Shown here piece by piece: positions 23,560-32,100 of a stretch of 64,000 bases of DNA. The notes under the pieces were generated by a model that saw only the letters and a list, made by a program, of their open reading frames with translations, had not been told where the DNA came from and did no database searches. Source of the DNA: Streptomyces canus 299MFChir4.1 (lineage in GTDB: Bacteria > Actinomycetota > Actinomycetes > Streptomycetales > Streptomycetaceae). Within the stretch, counting starts at the first letter, position 1; every line of letters starts with the position of its first letter. The stretch covers positions 229,300 to 293,299 of the forward strand of contig NZ_KB911583.1 of NCBI RefSeq assembly GCF_000383615.1. Reading direction: 5' to 3'. The translations under genes were made by a program, and so were the position numbers.

Positions 23560-24945
23560 ATGACTGACGTAATCGCAGGGCAGCAGGTAGTGCTCCTTGC
23601 CCAGTTCTACGACTTCGTGGGCGGCTCACTCACCGATCTCGACGCCACTCCGACCATCACGGTGACCAGCGTTGCCACCGGCGCAACGGCCCTCGCCGCG
23701 ACCAGCAGCGGCGTCACCCACCCTGCGATCGGCTCCTACGGCTACGCCTGGACGCCCGCGTCCACGCTCACCCCGGGCGCCTACCTCGCCACCTGGACAG
23801 GCCTTAAGACCGGCAGCCCGGTCACTGCGACGGAGACGGTCACCGTCACCGCGCCGGCGTCCGCAGAGGACGCGAACACGTCCACGGACGGCGTGTGGTT
23901 CGCGACCCGCGAGGACGTGATGCGCGCCCTCGACGTGAAGACGACAGCCCGCAACTCGCGGCAGATCGACCGCGTCCTGGAGTCCGCGTCCCGCAGCGTC
24001 GAGGACCTGTGTCACCGTAAGTTCGCCCCCGTCGTCGCCACCCGGTACTTCGACTGGCCGGACTCGCAGTACCGGCCGTCGTGGCGGATCTGGCTCGACG
24101 ACAGCCAGCTGATCTCCCTCACCGCGGCCACGTCCGGGGGCGAGGTCCTCGACACGGCGAGCATCCTGTTGGAGCCGATCCGTACCGGGCCCCCGTTCAG
24201 CCGCATCGAAGTCAACCTGGGCTCCAGTGCGGCCTGGTCGTCCGGCGACACCCACCAGCGGGCCGTGGCCATTACCGGCCTGTGGGGCTACCGCAACACC
24301 GAAACTGCGGTGGGCGCCCTTGCCGAGGCCCTCGACGACAGCGAGACCGCCGTCACCGTCAACGCGGCCGCGTCCGCTGAGCTTGGTGTCGGCAGCGTCC
24401 TGCGCGTCGACTCCGAGCGCATGCTCGTCACCGGCCGCCAGATGCTCGACACCGGGCAGAACGTCGGCGGCTCCGGGCTGACCGCGCAGGCCAACAGCGT
24501 CACCCTCACCGTCACCGACGGCACCCAGTTCACGGTCGACGAGACCCTCCTCATCGACAGCGAGCGCATGCTCATCGTCGACATCGCAGGCAACCAGTTG
24601 ACGGTGCAGCGGGCGTGGGACGGCAGCGTCCTCGCCGCCCACAGCCTCGGCGCGGACATCTACGCGGCCCGCACCCTCACCGTGCGCCGTGGCGCGCTCG
24701 GCACGACGGCGGCTGCCCACGGCGACGCCTCCGTCGTGCAGCGCTGGGATCCGCCCGGCCTCGTTCACGACCTGACGGTCGGCGAAGCCATCAACCGGAT
24801 CTTGCAGGAGCAGGCCGGGTATGCGCGGACCGCCAAGGCGTCCTCGGGCAGCAAGTCGTCTGCGCTGGAGACGCTGTCGCTGGACGGGCTGCGGGAGCAG
24901 GTCTACAACGCGCACGGCCGCAAGGCCCGGACGAGGAGCGTGTGA
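23560..24945 (+). CDS. Head-tail connector with Ig-like N-terminus
   Basis: 461 residues. Residues 1-100 look like an Ig/fibronectin-like beta domain (VVLLAQFYDFVGGSLTDLDA; TATETVTVTAP). Residues 110-270 contain the connector part (WFATREDVMRALDVKTTARN, QIDRVLESASRSVEDLCHRK), typical of head-tail adaptor gp6-like proteins. Residues 265-400 add a beta-rich insertion with two similar segments, VDSERMLVTGR and IDSERMLIVDI. Overall far longer than the usual 100-200 residues. It overlaps the next gene by one base. Confidence 0.75.
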   Translation: MTDVIAGQQVVLLAQFYDFVGGSLTDLDATPTITVTSVATGATALAATSSGVTHPAIGSYGYAWTPASTLTPGAYLATWTGLKTGSPVTATETVTVTAPASAEDANTSTDGVWFATREDVMRALDVKTTARNSRQIDRVLESASRSVEDLCHRKFAPVVATRYFDWPDSQYRPSWRIWLDDSQLISLTAATSGGEVLDTASILLEPIRTGPPFSRIEVNLGSSAAWSSGDTHQRAVAITGLWGYRNTETAVGALAEALDDSETAVTVNAAASAELGVGSVLRVDSERMLVTGRQMLDTGQNVGGSGLTAQANSVTLTVTDGTQFTVDETLLIDSERMLIVDIAGNQLTVQRAWDGSVLAAHSLGADIYAARTLTVRRGALGTTAAAHGDASVVQRWDPPGLVHDLTVGEAINRILQEQAGYARTAKASSGSKSSALETLSLDGLREQVYNAHGRKARTRSV

Positions 24946-25343
24946 TGCCGGGCTTCGACGTGCGTGTCAACTCCTCAGCTTCCGGTCCGTGGGCTACCGG
25001 GCGGGCCGGGCGGGCTCTGCACGACTATGCGGACGACGTCGAGTATCAGGTGGCGCGTGAGGGCGAGCGGATGGTCCAGCAGCGCCTGCGGCAGGTCCTT
25101 CGCCACCCGACGGGCTACTACCAGTCGCGGATCAGCGTGGACCGGGCCGGGTCCGGCTACGAGGTCCACGACGGGGGTGTGATCTACGGGCCGTGGCTGG
25201 AGGGCACAGGGTCCCGCAACAGCCCGGTGACCCGCTTCCCCGGCTACTTCACGTTCCGCCGCACCAAGCCGCTCCTGGACCGCAAGGCTCCGCAGATCGC
25301 CCGCGACCTGCTGGCCCGCTACCGATCTCGGGGGCTGATCTGA
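24945..25343 (+). CDS. Head-tail joining protein, HK97 gp10-like
   Basis: 132 residues from ATG 24945 (TGATG overlap). Pattern: an N-terminal strand, a long amphipathic helix (ALHDYADDVEYQVAREGERM), then VQQRLRQVLRHPTGYYQSRI and a conserved GGVIYGPWLEGTGSRNSPVT region; this is close to neck/tail-completion proteins. Position between connector and tail terminator agrees. No catalytic residues expected. Confidence 0.68.
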   Translation: MPGFDVRVNSSASGPWATGRAGRALHDYADDVEYQVAREGERMVQQRLRQVLRHPTGYYQSRISVDRAGSGYEVHDGGVIYGPWLEGTGSRNSPVTRFPGYFTFRRTKPLLDRKAPQIARDLLARYRSRGLI

Positions 25344-25344
25344 C

Positions 25345-25803
25345 ATGGCCCTCGACATCCGCACCATCCTCAGCGCAGTCGAGTCGCACGCCCTGGCGTC
25401 CGGGTACTTCGCTCAGGTCAACGGCCACGAGCCCATGTCCCCGCCCATCTCGGGGATCACCGCGGCCGTGTGGGTCGAGCAGATCGGCCCGGCCCGCGGC
25501 GGCTCCGGCCTGCGATCGTCAACGGCTCGGCTGGTGCTGTTCGTGCGCCTGTACTCGTCGATGGTGCAGCAGCCAGCCGATGCGATCGACCCGGACCTCA
25601 TGACCGCGCTCGACGCGCTGATGGCTGCCTACAGCGGCGACTTCACACTCGGGGACCTGGTGCAGGAGGTCGACCTCCTCGGGACCTACGGGGATCCCCT
25701 GTCGGCGCGGGCGGGCTATCTCGCTGAGGCCGGCGCGGAATACCGGGTGCTCACGATCACCCTTCCCCTCATCGTTTCGGACCTCTGGGAGCAGGTGCCA
25801 TGA
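25345..25803 (+). CDS. Tail terminator-like protein
   Basis: 152 residues from ATG 25345, one base after the previous stop. Features: IRTILSAVESHALASGYFAQ, a beta segment (SGITAAVWVEQIGPARGGSG), STARLVLFVRLYSSM, and a C-terminal REYRVL-like strand (AEYRVLTITLPLIVSDLW). Size and order (joining protein, terminator, tube protein) fit the tail terminator that caps the tube. Assignment is mainly positional. Confidence 0.6.
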   Translation: MALDIRTILSAVESHALASGYFAQVNGHEPMSPPISGITAAVWVEQIGPARGGSGLRSSTARLVLFVRLYSSMVQQPADAIDPDLMTALDALMAAYSGDFTLGDLVQEVDLLGTYGDPLSARAGYLAEAGAEYRVLTITLPLIVSDLWEQVP

Positions 25804-26549
25804 AATCCAGCGGGCTCGGCGACAACCTGTACATCGCAGGCTTCGACGCCTCCGGCGACATTCAGCAGCTCGGCGGTATCGGCGGCGGACCCGCGCTGCT
25901 GAACTTCACCGGCATCAACAAGAGCGCCTACGAGCGGCAAGGCGGACTGCGCTCCGGGCAGATCGAGTTCACCGCCTTCCACAACCACGTTGCGGTCACG
26001 GGCGGAACGCACGAGAAGCTGGCCGCTCTGCCGCGCGCGGACGTGATCCTGACGTACTGCCGTGGCACGGCGCTTGGTGACGCTGCCGCCAGCCTGGTGG
26101 GCAAACAGGTCAACTATGACGGCAGCCGCGCCGACGACGGCATGCTCACCTTCGCCGTGTCGGGGCAGTCCAACGGCTACGGCATCGAGTGGGGCCAGCA
26201 GCTCACTGCGGGGATCCGCACTGACACGGCGGCCACGAACGGCACGGGCATCGACACCGCAGCGTCGGCGTCGTTCGGCGGGCAGGCCTACTTGCAGGCC
26301 TTCAGCTTCGTCGGCACGGACGTCACGGTGAAAATCCAGGACAGCGCCGACAACGTGACTTTCGCCGACGTGGCCGGCTTCTCCTTCACTCAGATCACCG
26401 GCGGTACGCCGCTCGCTGAGCGGATCGCCCTCGGGCCGACGGCGACGCTGCGCCGATACCTGCGCGCGGCCACAGTGACGACGGGCGGCTTCACCTCGCT
26501 GGCGTTCGCGGTGAACGTCGTCAAGAACGAAACGACGGTGGTCTTCTGA
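25800..26549 (+). CDS. Tail tube-like protein (first of two paralogues)
   Basis: 249 residues from ATG 25800. The first 130 residues (SSGLGDNLYIAGFDASGD, TGINKSAYERQGGLRSGQ, IEFTAFHNH) resemble a tail-tube fold. They share SGLG near the start and TG-x-[ND]KSA-x-ER with the protein at 27399. The last 110 residues form an extra beta-rich domain (QAFSFVGTDVTVKIQDSADN) of the kind that decorates tube subunits. Likely major or minor tube protein. Confidence 0.68.
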   Translation: MKSSGLGDNLYIAGFDASGDIQQLGGIGGGPALLNFTGINKSAYERQGGLRSGQIEFTAFHNHVAVTGGTHEKLAALPRADVILTYCRGTALGDAAASLVGKQVNYDGSRADDGMLTFAVSGQSNGYGIEWGQQLTAGIRTDTAATNGTGIDTAASASFGGQAYLQAFSFVGTDVTVKIQDSADNVTFADVAGFSFTQITGGTPLAERIALGPTATLRRYLRAATVTTGGFTSLAFAVNVVKNETTVVF

Positions 26550-26995
26550 TGAGCGTCCAGCTGACCCGGATCCAGCCCGTTGCGGGCCCGGAGGCGTACA
26601 AGACGTACGAGATGCGGTCGCCGCTTGCGACGCATTGGCGGCCCGCGACGTGCGCGGAGGCGAACTGCCAGTACTACGCGGGCGGCTTCCAGGTCCGTGT
26701 GGAGGGCCTGGCGCCGCAGGTGTTGCACGCGGTGCAGCACTCCGGGCGGAAGTACACGGTGCAGCAGGTCGCCGAGGGTGAGACCTACCTCAAGTTCGAG
26801 CCCGGTACGCCGTGCCTGCAGCAGTCGCTGCATCGGGTGCGGGTGGACCGGCCGCCGCTGTACGTCGTCCGGGACGGGGACTGGCGGGGGAACCCGCGCG
26901 GTACGAAGGCCCGGCTCCACCAGAACCCAGGCAACTGGGTTGAGGACTTCGCCACGCATCAGCAGGCGATCGCCGACGAGATCGCGAAGGGGTGA
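26549..26995 (+). CDS. Hypothetical tail-region protein (148 aa)
   Basis: ATG 26549 overlapping the previous stop (TGATG). A mixed protein with TYEMRSPLATHWRPATCAEA, a beta hairpin (YAGGFQVRVEGLAPQ) and CLQQSLHRVRVDRPPLYVVR. The pair of cysteines near residues 35-41 may bind metal. No recognised family. It may be a tail completion or structural protein. Confidence 0.55.
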   Translation: MSVQLTRIQPVAGPEAYKTYEMRSPLATHWRPATCAEANCQYYAGGFQVRVEGLAPQVLHAVQHSGRKYTVQQVAEGETYLKFEPGTPCLQQSLHRVRVDRPPLYVVRDGDWRGNPRGTKARLHQNPGNWVEDFATHQQAIADEIAKG

Positions 26996-26999
26996 CGGC

Positions 27000-27395
27000 A
27001 TGAGCGATCCGAAGCTGCGGCTGGTCATCGACGGAGTCGACGTCACCGGCGAGTACGACACCGTCGAGGCCAGCACACCGCGCGCGGTCCACGTGATCCC
27101 CACGCGCTCAGGCTCCCGGCGGCAGGCGCTGGGACCGGCAAGCTTCACCCTGCTGATCACGGCCCCTAGCGACCGCCTGTACGGGCTGGCGGACGGTGGC
27201 AAGCGGGTGCACGAAGTGAAGCTCGTCGCCGACTGGATCAACCACTCGATCACCCACCCCACGCACTTCCACTGGGGCTGGGTCGACGACGGCATCCGCA
27301 AGATGTTCGGCTCTCTCGCCCCCGACCGGGCGCGCGAAGCCAAGTGGGTCGAGGAGCTGCCCGCCCGGGCCAGCACCGCAACAGAAGGGAACTGA
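27000..27395 (+). CDS. Hypothetical tail-region protein (131 aa)
   Basis: ATG 27000, four bases after the previous stop. Begins MSDPKLRLVIDGVDVTGEYD, then a basic loop (RSGSRRQALGPASFTLLITA) and VDDGIRKMFGSLAPDRA. Beta-rich and soluble. No family recognised; support comes from codon bias and the packed operon. Confidence 0.55.
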   Translation: MSDPKLRLVIDGVDVTGEYDTVEASTPRAVHVIPTRSGSRRQALGPASFTLLITAPSDRLYGLADGGKRVHEVKLVADWINHSITHPTHFHWGWVDDGIRKMFGSLAPDRAREAKWVEELPARASTATEGN

Positions 27396-27398
27396 GCC

Positions 27399-27800
27399 AT
27401 GAGCAAAGCGTCCGGGTTGGGCCAAACCACACTCTCTGTCGATACCTCTGCGGGCACGCCGACGGACATCCGTAACGACGTCACGAACTGGCAGATGGCC
27501 ACCCCCAGGGGTGTGCAGGACACCACGGGCGTCGACAAGAGCGCGAACGAGCGGCTGCTGCTCCTCGCTGACATGTCCGTCACCTACAACGGCGTCTTCA
27601 ACGCGACCGGCGCGCACCTGGTGTTCCGCACCGTGCCGTCCACCAGCGTGGCCCGCACCTGCACGAACACCGTCAACGGCGTCACCCTCGCGGGCGAACT
27701 CCTGTTCTCCGACTACCAGCTGACCCGCGCCGACTCCGGCGAACTTACGTGGAGTGCACCGGGTGCCCTTGCCGATGGCGTCGTACCTACCTGGTCATGA
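27399..27800 (+). CDS. Tail tube-like protein (second paralogue)
   Basis: 133 residues from ATG 27399. Aligns over its length with the first half of the 25800 protein: both have SGLG near the start and TG[IV][ND]KSA[NY]ER mid-chain (here TTGVDKSANERLLLLADMSV). It has the core tube domain only, with no C-terminal decoration. The position just before the chaperone frameshift genes is the normal place for the major tube protein, so this copy is probably the main tube subunit. Confidence 0.72.
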   Translation: MSKASGLGQTTLSVDTSAGTPTDIRNDVTNWQMATPRGVQDTTGVDKSANERLLLLADMSVTYNGVFNATGAHLVFRTVPSTSVARTCTNTVNGVTLAGELLFSDYQLTRADSGELTWSAPGALADGVVPTWS

Positions 27801-27852
27801 TCACCGGCCGACAGACCAACAGCGCCACCCGTCCGCACCAAGAGAGATGACC

Positions 27853-28239
27853 ATGGGATTCAACGCAGCCCCGCGCACCGTGCGCATCGACTTTTCCCCG
27901 GACCACCCGTACCACGGCGCCGAGGCCCGCATCCGCCACATGAGCCTCGGCGAGTGGGAAGCCGTCATCGAAAGCGACGACGACAGCGCAGTCGAGGAGA
28001 TGGCGAAGCGCCTCGTCAGCTGGAACTTCACCGACGACAACGACGAGCCGATCCCCGCCACCCGCGAGGGCCTGCGCCAGGTCGACACCAGCCTCGTCAC
28101 AGCGCTGAAGATGGCTTGGATCCAGTCGCTGACGGGGGTCCACGACGCTGACCCTTTGGCGCCGAGCTCGCCCTCTGGCGAGCCGTCCCTGGTGGCATCC
28201 GTGCCGATGGAAGCACTGTCACCGAGCCTGGCGAGCTGA
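27853..28239 (+). CDS. Tail assembly chaperone, short form (gpG-like)
   Basis: 128 residues from ATG 27853 (AGAGAG six bases upstream; ATG 27847 is an alternative). FNAAPRTVRIDFSPDHP, then YHGAEARIRHMSLGEWEAV and helices around EEMAKRLVSWNFTDD. A small protein of this form directly before the tape measure is the usual position for gpG. Most ribosomes end at 28239, while a minority shift at 28152-28158 to make the longer form. Needed to assemble the tail tube around the tape measure. Confidence 0.8.
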   Translation: MGFNAAPRTVRIDFSPDHPYHGAEARIRHMSLGEWEAVIESDDDSAVEEMAKRLVSWNFTDDNDEPIPATREGLRQVDTSLVTALKMAWIQSLTGVHDADPLAPSSPSGEPSLVASVPMEALSPSLAS

Positions 28240-28391
28240 CCCGGGCCCGACACCTGCTCGGCCTGCTGGAGCGGTTCCCCGGCTACACACTCACCTCCCT
28301 GCTGGAGGAGAGCACCGAGCTGATGCGTCTGGTCGCCATCGAGCGGCTGGGCACACCCGACGTAGCGGAAGGAGGGGCCGACGATGGCTGA
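27853..28391 (+). CDS. Tail assembly chaperone, -1 frameshift form (gpGT-like)
   Basis: Predicted 179-residue product. The first 102 codons are in the 27853 frame, then a -1 slip at CCCTTTG joins GAELALWRAVPGGIRADGS and RHLLGLLERFPGYTLTSLLE, ending at TGA 28389-28391. The shifted frame opens right after an in-frame TGA at 28149, three bases before the slip site, and runs without a stop through 28391, overlapping the tape measure start (ATG 28384). The tail portion looks like the T domain that binds tape measure in lambda and other siphoviruses. Confidence 0.78.
28152..28158 (+). other. Programmed -1 ribosomal frameshift site
   Basis: Heptamer C CCT TTG in the zero frame, an exact X XXY YYZ slippery sequence (X=C, Y=T, Z=G). 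It is placed so that the -1 frame begins immediately. GC-rich sequence with inverted-repeat potential (GCCGAGCTCGCCCTCTGGC) follows, suitable for a stimulatory structure. Confidence 0.78.
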
Positions 28392-31300
28392 CGACGTAAC
28401 GATCACCGTGAATGTCCGTGACCTCACCGGCCCCGGCTTCAACTCCGTCAACCGCAACATCAACCAGCTACAGCGCAACGCCAACCAGGCCGGCGGATCG
28501 CTGACCACTCTCGGCGACCGGCTCGGCGACGTCTCGTCCTCGGCGTCCACCGCCGGCCAGTCTCTCGGCAAGAGCGGCGGCGGCCTCACCGGGCAGCTGA
28601 TCGGCATCGGGGCGGCGCTGGGTACCGCGGTGCTCCCGGCGGTCGGGGCGGCGGCGCCAATGCTCGTGGGCCTGGCTGCCGTGGCCGGGCCTGCCGCGCT
28701 GGCGATGGGCGGGCTGAAGAAGCAGGCGAAGGAGTTGAAGGCCCCGTTCGAGGAGTGGCGGAAGACCGCGGAGAAAGCGATCCTGCCGCACACCGCGAAG
28801 GCCATGGACACCCTCAAGGGGGCGATGAAGGACCTCAACCCGGCGATCAAGACCGGGGGTGACACGTTCGGCCGGATCGCGGAGAAAGCAGCGAAGTTCG
28901 CCGACAGTCCCGCCTTCAAGTCGTCGCTGATGACGAACGTGAAGATGGGGTCAAAGTTTTTCGAGGACCTCTCCGGCTCACTCGGTGACTTCACTCAGTC
29001 GTTCCTCGACTTCGGCACCAAGTCGCAGCCCAGCCTGGACGCCTTCCAAAACCTGTTCGGCGGCCTGCTGGACACTGGGCTGCCTGGCATGTTCGAAGGC
29101 CTGGAGCAGGGCATCAGCGGCGCCTCCGACGTCATCGACGGCCTCGCCTACCTCCTCAACGACAGCCTCCTGCCGTCCCTGGGGAAGATCTCCGGATCGT
29201 TCGCGGACGCCTTCGGGCCGCTCCTCGGCGAAATGCTCATCACGGTCGGCAAGGGCGTCGAGATCGTGGCCCGCGCCTTCCAGGGCCTGATGCCGCTGCT
29301 GAAGCCGCTGGGTGATCTCCTGGCGGACGGGTTCCGTGCCCTGAACGTGGTCCTGCCGATAGCAGCGGATGCTGCGGCTAGCCTCGCCTCGAATCTGGGG
29401 GGCGCCCTGCTGGAGTCCCTGGCCTCCCTCGCGGGCATCAACCTGGACAACCTCGACGGTTTCACGGGCCTGTCGGACTGGGTGAAGGCCAATCAGGGGC
29501 AGATCCGGAAGGCGTTCTACGACGCGGGTGAGGCGATCACCGACTTCGTCACGACCGGGATTTCCACGCTGCCCACCCTCTATACAGCGTTCCGTACGGT
29601 CACGGAAGGCATCCTGACCGGCATCGACATCATGGTCAGCGGGCTCGCGACGGCGTTCGGCGGGATCCCCGGTTTGGGCGACAAGTTCAAGGAGTGGAAC
29701 GAGAACTTCGACGACTTCGCGGCCGGCGCGCGCACCGGCTTGGACAAGGTCGGCGGGGACATCGACAGTTTCGTCGGTGAGACCGTGCCGCGGCTTGGCC
29801 GGGCGAAGCTGAAGATGAACGTGGACGAGGCCGTGGAGAACCTCGCCTACCTCAAGGAGCAGCTGAAGGACCCGGCCCTGACGAAGGAGCGGCGGGCGAA
29901 GCTGACTGCGGACAAGCGGGTGGCTGAGGCGGCGGTAGCGAAGGCGAAGGGTGACCTCGCCTCGTTCGACAAGAAGCAGGCCAGGGCGAAGCTGGGTGCA
30001 GACGCTGGATCGTTCTTCAGTGTCCTCGGCGCGGTGAAGGCCGCGAAAATCCCGAAGAAGTACGGGCCGGTCGCAGCGAACACGAGCGGCTTCTGGGGGG
30101 CGGTCAACGCCATCCGGGGCAAGGTGGTCGGCACGTCGTACGTGAACGTCGTACAGCGGGCCGTGAACAACGCGAAGAAGCTGATGCCATTCAGCAACAA
30201 CGGCAACATCTTCCGGCACTTCGCCGACGGCGGCATGGAAGACCACCAGGCGCAGATCGCCTCAGGCGGCCCGATCAGGGTGTGGGCGGAGCCGGAGACG
30301 GGCGGCGAGGCGTACATTCCGCTGGCTACGAGCAAGCGGGGCCGGTCCCGGCAGATCGCGGCGGAGACTGTCGGCATCCTCGGTGGGAGCGTGCAGTGGT
30401 ACGCCAAGGGCGGTGTGACGAAGGCTGAGGCCGAGGCGCGCCGCTCGGCGAGGGGCGATCTGACGGTCTCCCGCTTCGGCCAGTTCGCCGGATACGGACG
30501 CTCGGAGTTCGGGTCGGCTTTCGCGAAGCCCGACAGCCTGAGCGCGCTGGTCAACTCACTGAATCAGTGGCGGGGCATCATCCAGAAGGCCACCCACGGG
30601 TCAACGGAACGCACCCTGCTCAGGAATCTCGACATGTGGGGCAACGGCCTCATCCGCTGGGAGAAGCAGCTCAACTCCGTCTCCAAGAGCCTGGAGTCGG
30701 CGAAGTCCAAGCTCAACGACCTCAAGGGCGCGGCTTCCCAGCTGGCCTCGTCGGTCCGGGGCGGTGTCCTGTCGTCGGCGAGCATCACCAAGGGTGCGTC
30801 CGGTGACGGCCTGGTGACGACGTCGTCGGTGATGGCCGGGCTGACCGCGTCGCGGGACAAGGCGACGGCGTTCGCCAGCGCCTTGAAGCAGCTGAAGGGG
30901 AAGGGTCTGCGGTCGGATCTGATTCAGCAGATCGGCGAGGCCGGCATTGAGGGCGGTGGCCTGGAGACGGCGGGGGCTCTGTTGGGGGCGTCGTCGTCGG
31001 AGATCTCTTCGGTCAACGACCTGCAGAAGCAGATCACTTCGGCTGCGGCGTCTGCGGGGAAGACGACGGCGGATGCCGTGTATGCGGGGCAGATCAAGGC
31101 GCAGGACGCGCTGGTGAAGAAGCTGGGGGCGCAGCAGGACAGGTTGGTCAAGGCGATGGATCACTTGGCTAAGGGCATGGAGCGGCTCGTCGAGCGGGCG
31201 TTTGGGAAGAAGGCTGCGGGCGGGATCGTCGGCGCTGCGGCGTCGGGTGGTATCCGGGGCGGGTTGACGTGGGTGGGTGAGCACGAGCCGGAGTTGTTGC

Positions 31301-31575
31301 AGCTGCCGGTGGGGTCGCGGGTGTGGTCGGGTCCGGATTCGCGGCGGAAGGTGGCGCAGGCTCAGGCGCCGTGGGCGTCGATGCTCACTACGCCGCAGCG
31401 TGGCGGCCGGTCGTACGCGGCGCCTGCTGGCGGCCGGCAGGAGGTGACGGTCGTGCTGGAGATCCGGGCGGGCGACAGCGGCAGGTACTCCAACTTCCTG
31501 GTGGATGAACTGCGCAAGGCGGTCCGGGACCGCGGCGGGATCGAAGCAACGTTGAAGCCGCCACGCGGCAGGTAG
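28384..31575 (+). CDS. Tape measure protein
   Basis: 1063 residues from ATG 28384, which would set a tail of roughly 160 nm if about 0.15 nm per residue applies. The start (VTITVNVRDLTGPGFNSVNR) and long Ala/Gly/Leu-rich central part with membrane-like stretches (QLIGIGAALGTAVLPAVGAA; PMLVGLAAVAGPAALAMGGL) are typical of tape measures. A coiled coil is likely near residues 480-540 (AYLKEQLKDPALTKERRAKL). The C-terminus contains repeated GGIRGG/WVGEHEPELLQLPVGS, the usual end of actinophage tape measures. Confidence 0.93.
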   Translation: MADDVTITVNVRDLTGPGFNSVNRNINQLQRNANQAGGSLTTLGDRLGDVSSSASTAGQSLGKSGGGLTGQLIGIGAALGTAVLPAVGAAAPMLVGLAAVAGPAALAMGGLKKQAKELKAPFEEWRKTAEKAILPHTAKAMDTLKGAMKDLNPAIKTGGDTFGRIAEKAAKFADSPAFKSSLMTNVKMGSKFFEDLSGSLGDFTQSFLDFGTKSQPSLDAFQNLFGGLLDTGLPGMFEGLEQGISGASDVIDGLAYLLNDSLLPSLGKISGSFADAFGPLLGEMLITVGKGVEIVARAFQGLMPLLKPLGDLLADGFRALNVVLPIAADAAASLASNLGGALLESLASLAGINLDNLDGFTGLSDWVKANQGQIRKAFYDAGEAITDFVTTGISTLPTLYTAFRTVTEGILTGIDIMVSGLATAFGGIPGLGDKFKEWNENFDDFAAGARTGLDKVGGDIDSFVGETVPRLGRAKLKMNVDEAVENLAYLKEQLKDPALTKERRAKLTADKRVAEAAVAKAKGDLASFDKKQARAKLGADAGSFFSVLGAVKAAKIPKKYGPVAANTSGFWGAVNAIRGKVVGTSYVNVVQRAVNNAKKLMPFSNNGNIFRHFADGGMEDHQAQIASGGPIRVWAEPETGGEAYIPLATSKRGRSRQIAAETVGILGGSVQWYAKGGVTKAEAEARRSARGDLTVSRFGQFAGYGRSEFGSAFAKPDSLSALVNSLNQWRGIIQKATHGSTERTLLRNLDMWGNGLIRWEKQLNSVSKSLESAKSKLNDLKGAASQLASSVRGGVLSSASITKGASGDGLVTTSSVMAGLTASRDKATAFASALKQLKGKGLRSDLIQQIGEAGIEGGGLETAGALLGASSSEISSVNDLQKQITSAAASAGKTTADAVYAGQIKAQDALVKKLGAQQDRLVKAMDHLAKGMERLVERAFGKKAAGGIVGAAASGGIRGGLTWVGEHEPELLQLPVGSRVWSGPDSRRKVAQAQAPWASMLTTPQRGGRSYAAPAGGRQEVTVVLEIRAGDSGRYSNFLVDELRKAVRDRGGIEATLKPPRGR

Positions 31576-31584
31576 GAGACAACT

Positions 31585-32091
31585 GTGCATCGCTACAAAG
31601 TGTTTAACGCTGCGATGGCCACCACGGCCGCGACGGCGAAGGTCACGACAGGCACAAGCATCAAGACCATGCTGCAGCTGGCCACACCATCCACGAGGCA
31701 GATCCAGCTGATCTCGTGGGGCTACAGCACGGACGCAGGGCCGTCGAGCGCTGGCGTGGTGGAGTTGATCCAGACGGATGTGGCGGCGACCGTGACGGCC
31801 CATGTGGCGGCGGGCGTGCAGCCGCTGGACCCGAACGCCCCGGCATCTCTTCTAACGCTGGGCACGACGGCTACGGGCTACACGGCGACGGCCGAAGGGA
31901 CGACGACCGCGAGCCGCATCTTCGACGTCGTCCAGGTGGCTCCGGGGTCTTCGTCGGCAGGTGGCGTTTGCTATTCGTGGCAGTGGATGCCGGACGAGCG
32001 CCCGAACGTGGCGGTCTCCAAGTTCCTGCGCGTGCGTGCCACCTATGGAAGCGCCGTGAACCTCACGTGCTGGGTTTGCTTCGACGAGTAG
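31585..32091 (+). CDS. Tail-region structural protein (168 aa)
   Basis: GTG 31585 with AGGAGACAACT upstream. Beta-rich, Ala/Thr-rich: YKVFNAAMATTAATAKVTTG, IKTMLQLATPSTRQIQLISW, then GTTTASRIFDVVQ. Such small beta proteins downstream of the tape measure are often distal-tail or minor tail components. No sequence family recognised. Confidence 0.6.
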   Translation: MHRYKVFNAAMATTAATAKVTTGTSIKTMLQLATPSTRQIQLISWGYSTDAGPSSAGVVELIQTDVAATVTAHVAAGVQPLDPNAPASLLTLGTTATGYTATAEGTTTASRIFDVVQVAPGSSSAGGVCYSWQWMPDERPNVAVSKFLRVRATYGSAVNLTCWVCFDE

Positions 32092-32100
32092 GGGCGGATC

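Noticed and set aside
22619..23629. Minus-strand Arg/Gly-rich frame opposite the Gly-rich fibre protein
   Set aside because: Arises from the biased codons of the glycine-rich gene; no independent start context or motif.
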